Assembly: GCA_050951005.1 (NCBI GenBank)
Contig: JBMNIP010000001.1
Span: forward strand, 310,001-374,000
Length of the DNA: 64,000 nucleotides
Direction of reading: 5' to 3'
Source of the DNA: UMGS1519 sp050951005
GTDB lineage: Bacteria; Actinomycetota; Coriobacteriia; Coriobacteriales; Eggerthellaceae
Part shown: piece after piece, positions 8,043 through 15,662 of the stretch
Layout: every line of letters starts with the position of its first letter
How positions within the stretch are numbered: position 1 is the stretch's first letter
Notes under the pieces: model-generated
The model's database searches: none
Seen by the model: only the letters and a program-made list of their open reading frames with translations
What the model was told of the DNA's origin: nothing
Made by a program: the position numbers and the translations under genes

Positions 8043-9371
8043 ATGTTCGCTTCGAAGATCATGAACGGATTCGGCCCACTTGCTGGCGTGAAAATCATCG
8101 AACTTGCCGACTGGGTGGCGGCGCCGGCTGCCGTACGCGAATTGGGCGAGATGGGTGCCGAAGTCATCAAGGTGGAGAATCCTCACGGCGATCCCCAGCG
8201 CACTCAGTGCTGGGGCTTCGGTGGCGCAAACACCGAACGCGATGACCCGACCTATGAGAACGTGAATGCGAACAAGGATTGGATCAGCCTGAATCTGAAA
8301 ACCGAAGAGGGCATGGCCATCATGATGGACCTTCTTTCCGAGGCAGATGTCTTCGTGAACGGCCTGCGCAACAAGGCGCTGAAGAAGCTCGGGCTGGATT
8401 GGGACACGCTGCATGCCAAGTTCCCGCGTCTTATCTGGGCCCAAATGCGCGGCTATGGAGAATTCGGTGCCATGAAGGATGCGCCCGGCTATGACGCGGT
8501 ATGCTGGGGTGCTCGCGGCGGTGTGAATGCTGTCTTCCGTCAGGCGGGCGAATCGCCGGCCACCGCCCCGCAGGGTTTCGGCGACTTCAACGCGGCAGCC
8601 ATCTTCGCCGGCGGCGTGTGCGCCGCCCTGTACGAGCGCGAGAAGACGGGCAAGGGCGACAAGGTCGTTATCAACCTGTATCACGTGGCAATCTGGGGCC
8701 ATGCCCATGGACTGCAGGCAGCTCAATTCGGAGCGCAGTACCCCAATAAACGCACGCAGGTCAACAATCCCTTCAACAACACGTACCAGACCAGCGATGG
8801 CGTGTGGTTCCTGATATGCCTGCCCGACTACAACCGTTATTTCGATTCGATGATGGACATGCTCGGCTATCCGGAGCTGAAGGGCCGCGAGGACATCTGC
8901 ACGCTGACCGCCATCCGCGAGAACAGCATGCAGGCGTTCGTCATCGACAAGATCAGCAGGGGATATGCCACCAAGACCTACGAAGAGTGGGACCGCATCA
9001 TGATCGAGCGCGAGGTCCCGCATCAGAAGCTCTTCGATTACACCGACATCCTGAATGATGAGGAATGCTACGACAACGATTTGCTGCGCCGGTACGATAG
9101 CCTCGACTTCGGGCCGCGCGCGCTGGGCACTACACCGCTGCGCTTCGGCAACTTCGGCGATCCGCCGCTGATCCTGGGCAAACCGTTGGGCTATCACACA
9201 TCCCGCTTCCTGAAAGCCAGGGGTTATTCCGACGAGCAGATCAAGGAGCTCGAAGACAAGGGCGCAATCGTCTGCTATCACGGCGAGAACCTGGATGAGG
9301 ACGTTGTCCCAGTGCTGAAGAGCAAGCGCCAGGTGAACGGCGAAGAACCCTGCTGGTGGGAAGAGCACTAG
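8043..9371 (+). CDS. Class III (CaiB/BaiF/FldA-type) CoA-transferase, first copy
   Basis: A 442-residue family III CoA-transferase. Such enzymes move CoA between an acyl-CoA and a carboxylic acid; relatives act on carnitine, bile acids, oxalate and 2-hydroxy acids such as phenyllactate. The N-terminus (GPLAGVKIIELADWVAAPAA) and overall pattern resemble the FldA/HadA branch from memory. D181 in GFGDFNAAA is in the position of the catalytic aspartate that forms the acyl anhydride. The conserved RTQVNNPFNNTY region is shared with the second copy. An upstream ATG at 7983 would add 20 unlikely residues; ACAGGAGGG before 8043 decides the start. A terminator-like hairpin separates it from its paralogue. 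No dehydratase or acyl-CoA dehydrogenase lies nearby, so the substrate is unknown. Confidence 0.9.
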   Translation: MFASKIMNGFGPLAGVKIIELADWVAAPAAVRELGEMGAEVIKVENPHGDPQRTQCWGFGGANTERDDPTYENVNANKDWISLNLKTEEGMAIMMDLLSEADVFVNGLRNKALKKLGLDWDTLHAKFPRLIWAQMRGYGEFGAMKDAPGYDAVCWGARGGVNAVFRQAGESPATAPQGFGDFNAAAIFAGGVCAALYEREKTGKGDKVVINLYHVAIWGHAHGLQAAQFGAQYPNKRTQVNNPFNNTYQTSDGVWFLICLPDYNRYFDSMMDMLGYPELKGREDICTLTAIRENSMQAFVIDKISRGYATKTYEEWDRIMIEREVPHQKLFDYTDILNDEECYDNDLLRRYDSLDFGPRALGTTPLRFGNFGDPPLILGKPLGYHTSRFLKARGYSDEQIKELEDKGAIVCYHGENLDEDVVPVLKSKRQVNGEEPCWWEEH

Positions 9372-9402
9372 GGCTTTCGCTCATCATAGATCTTATTAAT
9401 AG

Positions 9403-9445
9403 GCAAGCGACCGTTTCCCAACAATGGGGACGGCCGCTTGCTTTG
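9403..9445 (+). terminator. Stem-loop between the two CoA-transferase genes
   Basis: Arms gcaagcg...ccgtttccc and gggg-acgg-ccgcttgc pair over about 15 bases with one bulge, then CTTTG. It is probably a terminator or partial terminator that lets the two genes be expressed at different levels. Confidence 0.6.
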
Positions 9446-9513
9446 TATCCGCATCGCACCTATAACTAAATCAGAGATGCAAATAAGGCGACTTCAGAAA
9501 TGAGGGATTGCAG

Positions 9514-10755
9514 ATGAAACCGCTAGAGGGAATCAAGGTTGTCGATCTTACCACCTTCCTGGCAACGCCGACGACGGGTCGTGTGCTGGGCGAATGGGGT
9601 GCTGATGTCATCAAGGTCGAAGCGGCCAAGGGCGACCCGGGGCGTGTGAACCAGGCAGCTGTCTTCGGCATGCCGGCCAGCGATGACGAGAATCTCGGCT
9701 TCGATATGGCAAACATGCATAAGCGTTTCATCAGCCTGAATCTGAAGACGCCAACCGGCGCCGAGATTATGGACAAGCTGCTCGACCAGGCGGATATCTT
9801 CATCACCAACACGCGCACGAAGTCGTTGGCGAAGATGGGATTCGACTGGGAGAGCGTCCACAAGAAGCACCCGCACATCATCATGGGCCATGGCCTGGGC
9901 TATGGTAAGAAAGGGCCCGAGAAAGATGCCGCCGGCTTCGACGTCACGTGCTATATGGGCCGCGGCGGCGTGTTCGGCACGACGGTGAACAAGGGCGATG
10001 CCCCGATGATCCCGACCAACGGCTATGGCGATTTCCAGTGCTCCATGTTCCTGGCTGCCGGCATCCTGGCGGCGCTGCGCGGGCGCGAGAAGACCGGTCA
10101 GGGCGATTACGTTACCTGCGCGTTGGAGCATGCTGGCATCTATGCGCTGTCTACCGGCATGGTATCGGCACAGTACGGCAATCCATATCCGAAGAGCCGC
10201 TTGGAGGTCAACAATCCGCTGAATAACGTATTCCGCTCGAAGGACGAGAAATGGGTTGTTCTGTGCCTGCCCGAATACGACCGCGATTGGCCGCGTGTCC
10301 TGAAGCTGATCGGTCGCGAAGACCTGATCGGCAACAAGGACATGGCAAGCATCGAGTCGGTCAACGCCAAGGGCTTGTCGCCTCAGGTCACGAAGGTTCT
10401 TGATGACGGATTCGCACAGTTCACCCGCGACGAGCTGCTGAAGATGTTCAAGGACAACGACATGCCCTGCGAGCCGGCGCAGACTCCGACCGATGTGTAC
10501 GAGGATGAAAACGCCCTTGTGAATGGCTATATCAAGCAGGTTCCCTACCCTCAGGGAGGCCGTTGGTGCCCCACGGTGCCGGTGCAGTTCGAACTGGAGG
10601 AGACCGCAGAGCTGACCCCGACGGGCAAGCTCGGCTCATCGACTGAGGACGTCATGCGCGAGCTGGGATATTCCGACGATCAGATCAAGGCGGCGCTTGC
10701 CGATGGCTCGGTGGCTGGACCTACCGACTTGGAGGTGCTGCAAGGCAAAGCGTAG
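9514..10755 (+). CDS. Class III (CaiB/BaiF/FldA-type) CoA-transferase, second copy
   Basis: A 413-residue paralogue of the preceding gene with the same fold and family motifs: PLEGIKVVDLTTFLATPTT at the N-terminus, the shared VNNPLNNVFRS segment, and D173 in GYGDFQCSM at the catalytic aspartate position. The pair may act on different acids, or form a heteromer as some family III enzymes do; the sequence does not decide this. A TTG two codons upstream is possible, but the ATG at 9514 follows TGAGGGA at suitable spacing. Compared with copy one it lacks about 30 C-terminal residues, including the Trp/Glu-rich tail. The gene ends before a clear terminator. Confidence 0.9.
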   Translation: MKPLEGIKVVDLTTFLATPTTGRVLGEWGADVIKVEAAKGDPGRVNQAAVFGMPASDDENLGFDMANMHKRFISLNLKTPTGAEIMDKLLDQADIFITNTRTKSLAKMGFDWESVHKKHPHIIMGHGLGYGKKGPEKDAAGFDVTCYMGRGGVFGTTVNKGDAPMIPTNGYGDFQCSMFLAAGILAALRGREKTGQGDYVTCALEHAGIYALSTGMVSAQYGNPYPKSRLEVNNPLNNVFRSKDEKWVVLCLPEYDRDWPRVLKLIGREDLIGNKDMASIESVNAKGLSPQVTKVLDDGFAQFTRDELLKMFKDNDMPCEPAQTPTDVYEDENALVNGYIKQVPYPQGGRWCPTVPVQFELEETAELTPTGKLGSSTEDVMRELGYSDDQIKAALADGSVAGPTDLEVLQGKA

Positions 10756-10834
10756 GGATTCCTATGGCTGTGGATGATCCGTTCTGACAGTTCTTCTGCG
10801 AAACGACGGCGCAATGCCGCTTCGTTTCCCACCG

Positions 10835-10870
10835 AAGTGCCCCGCGCATCCCCCGCGCAGGGCACTTTTC
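10835..10870 (+). terminator. Terminator after second CoA-transferase
   Basis: The stem aagtgccc/gggcactt encloses a second G+C-rich pairing (cgcgc/gcgcg) and is followed by TTCTC. The rest of the 293-base gap to the next gene shows no obvious coding sequence. Confidence 0.7.
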
Positions 10871-11048
10871 TCATTGTTTATCAACAGCGGAGGGACGGGA
10901 GAGCCGCGCCGGTTCGGAAAATCATAGGAACGGTAAAGAACCTCCCTTCCCACTCAGCTGAAAAGGGAAACAGGTACAATGAGCGTATAAGGCTGTGCCG
11001 GTCGGGTGCAGCCGGTAAGCATTCGAGAGATGAAGGAGGGTGGGTGCT

Positions 11049-11270
11049 TTGACGACGGTGGTGACATGCGAGAAATGCGGCAATCGCTCTTTCGACTTGA
11101 CTCGATACCGGTCGCTTATGCTGGTTAGCTATGACAAGGCACTGTTCACCCTTACCTGCCCGCAGTGCGGTTCGACGGTGTCTGCCATGTGCACGATCCC
11201 CGATTCGCTGCGCGGTAAGATCATCGAAGGGGCGCACCAAGTCGACGCCGGCATGGGCAGGGACCTGTAG
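11049..11270 (+). CDS. Small zinc-ribbon protein of unknown function
   Basis: A 73-residue protein with two cysteine knuckles, CEKC near the N-terminus and CPQC about 35 residues later, with basic and aromatic residues between them. This is a typical four-cysteine zinc ribbon. I do not recognise a specific family. The start is a TTG at 11049, about 9 bases after AAGGAGGG; a GTG at 11040 would overlap the ribosome-binding site. The stop lies 6 bases before lgt, so the two are almost certainly co-transcribed and probably coupled. Possible roles are nucleic-acid binding or a small metal-dependent accessory protein; nothing in the sequence separates these. Confidence 0.7.
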   Translation: MTTVVTCEKCGNRSFDLTRYRSLMLVSYDKALFTLTCPQCGSTVSAMCTIPDSLRGKIIEGAHQVDAGMGRDL

Positions 11271-11276
11271 GGCCGC

Positions 11277-12125
11277 ATGCTGAACGACCTCTATCAGAGT
11301 CTGGATCCAGTTGCATTTTCCATCGGCCCGCTGACGGTGCGTTGGTACGCTTTGGCCTATATCGCAGGATTCGCTTGCGCCCTGTTTGTGATGTGGCGGG
11401 TGTCGAAACGCTGGAAGGTCCGAATCGATTCCGATGCGCTGCTTACTATCCTGCTCTGTGTCATGGTGGGGGTTATCCTGGGCGCCCGCCTGGGATACGT
11501 GCTTTTTTACGGTGCCGGGTATTACTTGGTGCATCCCGAAGAGATCCTTGCCTTCAACAAGGGCGGCATGAGTTTCCATGGCGGTCTGGTCGGAGCGCTC
11601 CTAGCCGGAATCGTGGCTGCCAAGCTTACGCATATTCCCTACCTGACGCTTGCCGACCTTGCAGTCATCGGTGCCCCGATCGGGTTGTTCTTCGGGCGGT
11701 GCGCGAACTTCGTGAACGGAGAGCTTTGGGGTGCGGTTACCGACGTGCCCTGGGGCGTCGTGTTCGGTGGAGCGGCGGGCACGTTGCCGCGCCATCCTTC
11801 ACAGCTCTATGAGGCTCTGCTCGAAGGGGTGATGCTCTTCATCATCCTCTATGCGCTCTCGCGCAAACGGCCGCCGCGTCCTCGAGGAACGTTCCTGGGT
11901 ATTTTCCTCATTATTTATGGCATTTGCCGTTTTCTCATTGAATTTGTTCGCCAACCCGACGTGCAATTGGGATACTTATGGGGAGGATGGCTGACGATGG
12001 GTCAGGTGCTGTCAGTGCCGTTGATCATCGCCGGCATCTGCATCCTCATATTTGCGGTTCGCAAGAAGCTGCCGCAACAGGGACTCGATGGACTATCCGG
12101 GAGTCAGGAATCCCCGGAGGGATAA
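11277..12125 (+). CDS. lgt: Prolipoprotein diacylglyceryl transferase
   Basis: A 282-residue integral membrane enzyme that moves diacylglycerol from phosphatidylglycerol to the lipobox cysteine of prolipoproteins, the first step of lipoprotein maturation. About seven hydrophobic helices are visible. GLFFGRCANFVNGELWG matches the Lgt signature, and RHPSQLYEA follows as expected. The N-terminal SIGPLTVRWYALAYIAGF is also typical. No strong Shine-Dalgarno precedes the ATG, which is 6 bases behind the zinc-ribbon gene, so translation may be coupled. Its clients in this window include the binding protein at 5429. The lgt stop is 12 bases before the next gene. Confidence 0.96.
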   Translation: MLNDLYQSLDPVAFSIGPLTVRWYALAYIAGFACALFVMWRVSKRWKVRIDSDALLTILLCVMVGVILGARLGYVLFYGAGYYLVHPEEILAFNKGGMSFHGGLVGALLAGIVAAKLTHIPYLTLADLAVIGAPIGLFFGRCANFVNGELWGAVTDVPWGVVFGGAAGTLPRHPSQLYEALLEGVMLFIILYALSRKRPPRPRGTFLGIFLIIYGICRFLIEFVRQPDVQLGYLWGGWLTMGQVLSVPLIIAGICILIFAVRKKLPQQGLDGLSGSQESPEG

Positions 12126-12137
12126 AGGAGGCAGAAG

Positions 12138-12503
12138 ATGGCATTGAAATTCTATCGCTGCAAGAACATGGGCAACATCAGCGTCAAGCCGTACGTCAAG
12201 CAGGAGCCGGAGCATTCCGAACCGCTGGTCCCGAATACCACGGATGCTGCGCAGGAAAAGCACGTTCCGGTGGTTACCGTGAACGGTAATGCCGTGCACG
12301 TACAGGTAGGCTCCGTGCTGCATCCGATGACCCCGGAGCACTACATCACATTCATCGCCCTGGAGACGAAGAAGGGCTATCAGATCGTCGAACTGACGCC
12401 GGATGACCAACCGGTGGCGGACTTCGCGGTAGCCGAGGGCGACCAGCCGGTGGCCGCCTACGAATATTGCAATCTGCACGGCCTGTGGAAGGCCGACATC
12501 TAA
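12138..12503 (+). CDS. Desulfoferrodoxin-type superoxide reductase with degenerate N-terminal iron site
   Basis: A 121-residue superoxide reductase, which reduces superoxide to peroxide without making oxygen and suits an anaerobe. The catalytic Fe(His)4Cys site is intact: H42 in EKHVPVV, H62 and H68 in HPMTPEHYI, and C111 and H114 in CNLHGLWK; E40 and K41 are the usual active-site neighbours. The N-terminal segment FYRCKNMGN aligns with the desulforedoxin-like domain of two-iron desulfoferrodoxins, where CxxC and a later CC pair hold a second iron. Here only C8 remains, position 11 is Met, and the CC pair is absent. The protein therefore resembles the one-iron class known from Treponema pallidum. 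AAGGAGG sets the start. It follows lgt by 12 bases. Confidence 0.93.
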   Translation: MALKFYRCKNMGNISVKPYVKQEPEHSEPLVPNTTDAAQEKHVPVVTVNGNAVHVQVGSVLHPMTPEHYITFIALETKKGYQIVELTPDDQPVADFAVAEGDQPVAAYEYCNLHGLWKADI

Positions 12504-12525
12504 GTCGCTGCATGAAGTACGCGTC

Positions 12526-12565
12526 CGACCCGGCCGGGAGTCCTCCTGCGCCGGGTCGTTCTTTT
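12526..12565 (+). terminator. Terminator after the superoxide reductase gene
   Basis: A nine-base stem (cgacccggc/gccgggtcg region, 12526-12534 with 12550-12558) is followed by TTCTTTTTG. Confidence 0.85.
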
Positions 12566-12620
12566 TGTGGCTCCGGTCTTTCTGGAATCGGAAGGGGAGG
12601 GCGTGCGCTATCATGCCCCC

Positions 12621-13841
12621 ATGGAATCCATTGCAATCATAGGTGCCGGTGCGGGGGGCTTGGCTGCGGCAATCGCTGCCGGTCGTGGAGGCGCGCAGGT
12701 TGACGTATACGAGCAGAGGGATGCAATCGGCAAGTCCATCCTGGTTAGCGGCAACGGTCGCTGCAACCTGTCGAACCTGCATATCCGCTCGGAAAGCTAC
12801 CGCAACCAAGCGTTCGTTTCGCAAACTTTCGCGGCACTGCCCCCGTCAGGTGTGCATGCCTTCTTCGAACGGCTCGGGCTGATCATGGTCGATGGCGGGG
12901 AAGGGCGCCTCTATCCGGCAACAAACAAGGCGGAAACCGTTTTGCGCGTGCTGGAGCTGGGAATGTCCGAACTTTCCGTGAGCATCACCTGCCGACGCAT
13001 GGTGAAGAGGGTTGTCGTGTCCCCGGATGGACCTGCTGGCCCGGCATTCGCCTTGGCTTTCATGGACGGGACGGCGTCGTCCTACGATTCCGTTATCTTG
13101 GCTGCGGGCGGCCTTGCACCTGCGCAGTTGCTGCCGACCGGTTTTTCCTACACGCGTCCGGCGGGACGCCTCTGTGCCCTGAAGACGGACCTGGATGCGG
13201 TGGCGGGTCTGGATAAAGTGCGGGCCCGATGCGCATTGAGCCTGTATGCGGGAGATTCCGACCGCCTTGTGGCCATCGAGCGCGGCGAGGCGCAGTTCCG
13301 CTCCTTCGGTGTATCGGGTATCGCGGCTTTCAACCTGTCACGCTTTGCGCGTCCAGGCGATGTGCTCTGCATCGACTTTCTACCCGAGGTCGATCTAGAG
13401 CAGCTGCGGGCCGCGATTGCCCGGCGTTGCGTGCGGCATCCCTGGCGCGCAGCGGTCGATCTGGTTGCGGGCTTGACGCTCGATGCGGTCTCGAAAGCGG
13501 TTCTGCGTCAAGCGGGATGCCGCCCGAACGCGCCGCTTGCCGAAGCGGATGCGGGCCGTGTGGCCGACGCCTTCAAGTCCTACCGGATGAAGGTGCGCAG
13601 CTTGGACGACCGTCATGCTCAGGTGCATAGGGGCGGGTTCGATCCTGCCGCCTTCGATCCGGCGACCTTGGAAGCACGCGATTGCCCGGGGCTGCACGTT
13701 ATCGGCGAAGCGCTCGATGTCGACGGTCCCTGTGGCGGCTACAACCTGCATTGGGCTTGGACGACCGGCATTCTTGCCGGCGCGCATGCGGCGGATATTC
13801 CGTTGCCCCAAGCGCTCGGCACGAGCGGGGCGGACGCATGA
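12621..13841 (+). CDS. HI0933/BaiN-like flavoprotein (NAD(P)/FAD-dependent oxidoreductase)
   Basis: A 406-residue FAD protein. The N-terminus IAIIGAGAGGLAAAIAA is a dinucleotide-binding GxGxxG fold, and VSGNGRCNLSN is the hallmark of the HI0933 family. The C-terminal CGGYNLHWAWTTGILAG is the second FAD contact. Members include BaiN, linked to bile-acid 7-dehydroxylation in clostridia, but most have no proven reaction. In-frame sequence extends upstream to 12567; I chose ATG 12621 because it places the Rossmann strand at the N-terminus, although the ribosome-binding site is weak. The stop overlaps the start of the next flavoprotein gene (ATGA), so the two are translationally coupled. Confidence 0.88.
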   Translation: MESIAIIGAGAGGLAAAIAAGRGGAQVDVYEQRDAIGKSILVSGNGRCNLSNLHIRSESYRNQAFVSQTFAALPPSGVHAFFERLGLIMVDGGEGRLYPATNKAETVLRVLELGMSELSVSITCRRMVKRVVVSPDGPAGPAFALAFMDGTASSYDSVILAAGGLAPAQLLPTGFSYTRPAGRLCALKTDLDAVAGLDKVRARCALSLYAGDSDRLVAIERGEAQFRSFGVSGIAAFNLSRFARPGDVLCIDFLPEVDLEQLRAAIARRCVRHPWRAAVDLVAGLTLDAVSKAVLRQAGCRPNAPLAEADAGRVADAFKSYRMKVRSLDDRHAQVHRGGFDPAAFDPATLEARDCPGLHVIGEALDVDGPCGGYNLHWAWTTGILAGAHAADIPLPQALGTSGADA

Positions 13842-15520
13842 TAGAAGTCGCAAATGTCACGTTGCCTTTGGCGCTCTTCAAAGATCCCGGCATTCGCAAA
13901 GTCGATCGGGAAGGACTGCACAGGGAAGCAGCGCGGGCGCTCGGTATCGAATCCGACCAAGTGACCGATGTCAGAATCCTGAAGCGCAGCATCGATGCGC
14001 GCAAGAAGAACCATGTCCATTTCGTGGCAACGCTTGGGATATCGCTGCGTGCGGAAGCAGATGAACGGCAGCTGTGCGCACAGGGACGCGGGAAGCCGCA
14101 GGTGCCGTTGGCGCCGCTTTCTATAGAGCCGTGGCCGGCAGAAGCCCGTCGACCTATTGTGGTGGGCACCGGCCCGGCAGGCTTATTCTGCGCGCTGTAC
14201 CTGGCACGAGCCGGCGCACGGCCGCTCGTGGTGGAGCGCGGTGATTGCATGGAAAAGCGCCGCCGCATCGTGGATCGGTTCGATGCAGGAGGACCGCTCG
14301 ATGTGCAGACGAACATCCAGTTCGGCGAAGGCGGGGCCGGGACCTTTTCCGATGGCAAGTTGACCAACAATATGAAGAACCCCCGCTGCAGGCATGTCCT
14401 GCAGTGGTTCGTCGATGCCGGCGCGCCGGATGACATTCTGTGGGAGGCGCACCCCCATATCGGCAGCGACCGCCTTCCGCAGACGGTGGCCAACCTGCGC
14501 CATGCGATTATCGCTGAAGGTGGCGCGGTGCGCTTTCGCACGAAGCTTGTGGACCTGTCCATTGATGATGGGCGGCTTTCGGCAGTGGCGCTGCAGAATC
14601 CGGATGGGACTGTTGCCTGGGAGCCTGCTTCCCAGCTGGTGCTCGCTACGGGTCACTCGGCACGCGATGTATTCGCCTTGCTGCGTGATTGCGGTTTCGC
14701 ACTTGAGCGGAAGCCCTTTGCCATGGGTGTGCGCATCGAACATCCCCAGGCCCTGATCAACAAGAGCCAGTGGGGGCAGGATGCCGTCTCTCCGGCACTC
14801 GGCGCGGCCGAATACAAAGCTGCCGTGCACGTGGGAGGCGGCCGCACCGTGCATACGTTCTGCATGTGCCCAGGCGGAGTGGTTTCCTGCGCGGCGAGCG
14901 AAGAGGGCGGCGTGGTCGTGAACGGCATGAGCAACTTTGCCCGCGATGGGCAGAACGCGAATGCCGCATTGCTGGTGAACGTGGATCCGCAGGATTTCGG
15001 CGGGGCATCAGATGACGCGCTTGCCGGCGCCAAGTTGCAGCGGTCGATCGAGCAGCGGGCCTATCGGGTGGCGTTGGCTTGCGGGGGCGCGCCCTACCAG
15101 GCGCCGGCTCAGCGGGTGGGCGACTTTCTCGGCACGCATGAACACGGAAGCAGCCTATTCGTTTCGCCTTCTTATGCGCGCGGTGTGGTGTGGTGCGACC
15201 TTCACGAGGTCTTTCCCGCATTCATGACCCAGGCGCTTGCACAAGCGCTGCCACTCTTCGATCGGCGCATCCACGGGTTCGCGCATCCGCAGGCCGTCAT
15301 GACCGCACCAGAGACGCGTTCGTCCTCTCCGGTGCGGATTGTGCGTGCCAAGGATGACTTGCAAGCCCATATCGGCGGGAAGGATGCACCCGCAAGCGGG
15401 GTATTCCCCTGCGGCGAAGGAGCGGGATACGCCGGCGGCATCATGTCCGCCGCCGTGGACGGGCTTCGTGTGGCGGAGGCGCTTGTGAATGCGGCGCGGC
15501 ATTCCGCAGGGAGAAGCTGA
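13838..15520 (+). CDS. FAD-dependent dehydrogenase of the COG2509 type
   Basis: A 560-residue flavoprotein. Residues 1-100 form an N-terminal domain with basic patches (KRSIDARKKNHVHF). The FAD-binding fold begins at GTGPAG (110-115), followed by a long conserved stretch with GEGGAGTFSDGKL. The C-terminal PCGEGAGYAGGIMSAAVDG closes the FAD site. The family is widespread in anaerobes, and no reaction has been established that I know of. The start ATG overlaps the stop of the HI0933-like gene by four bases, so the pair is made together. The coupling suggests a shared electron-transfer or substrate-reduction task, but no quinone, iron-sulfur or substrate gene is next to it. Confidence 0.87.
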   Translation: MIEVANVTLPLALFKDPGIRKVDREGLHREAARALGIESDQVTDVRILKRSIDARKKNHVHFVATLGISLRAEADERQLCAQGRGKPQVPLAPLSIEPWPAEARRPIVVGTGPAGLFCALYLARAGARPLVVERGDCMEKRRRIVDRFDAGGPLDVQTNIQFGEGGAGTFSDGKLTNNMKNPRCRHVLQWFVDAGAPDDILWEAHPHIGSDRLPQTVANLRHAIIAEGGAVRFRTKLVDLSIDDGRLSAVALQNPDGTVAWEPASQLVLATGHSARDVFALLRDCGFALERKPFAMGVRIEHPQALINKSQWGQDAVSPALGAAEYKAAVHVGGGRTVHTFCMCPGGVVSCAASEEGGVVVNGMSNFARDGQNANAALLVNVDPQDFGGASDDALAGAKLQRSIEQRAYRVALACGGAPYQAPAQRVGDFLGTHEHGSSLFVSPSYARGVVWCDLHEVFPAFMTQALAQALPLFDRRIHGFAHPQAVMTAPETRSSSPVRIVRAKDDLQAHIGGKDAPASGVFPCGEGAGYAGGIMSAAVDGLRVAEALVNAARHSAGRS

Positions 15521-15662
15521 CTGACGGGGCTGTTGCGCCCCTGAGCCGATTCCGGTGTGGCGGGGGTATCGATTCATTGCCAACTTATACAATCCTTGCC
15601 GTTGTGTTCAAATGCGTTTGAAGCAAGCGGAGGCATTGCGTTAGGATACAAGCTCTGAACCG

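Noticed and set aside
7197..9368. 723-codon minus-strand frame over the ABC ATPase and first CoA-transferase
   Set aside because: It crosses two well-supported plus-strand genes and a terminator; the composition is that of a codon-bias shadow.
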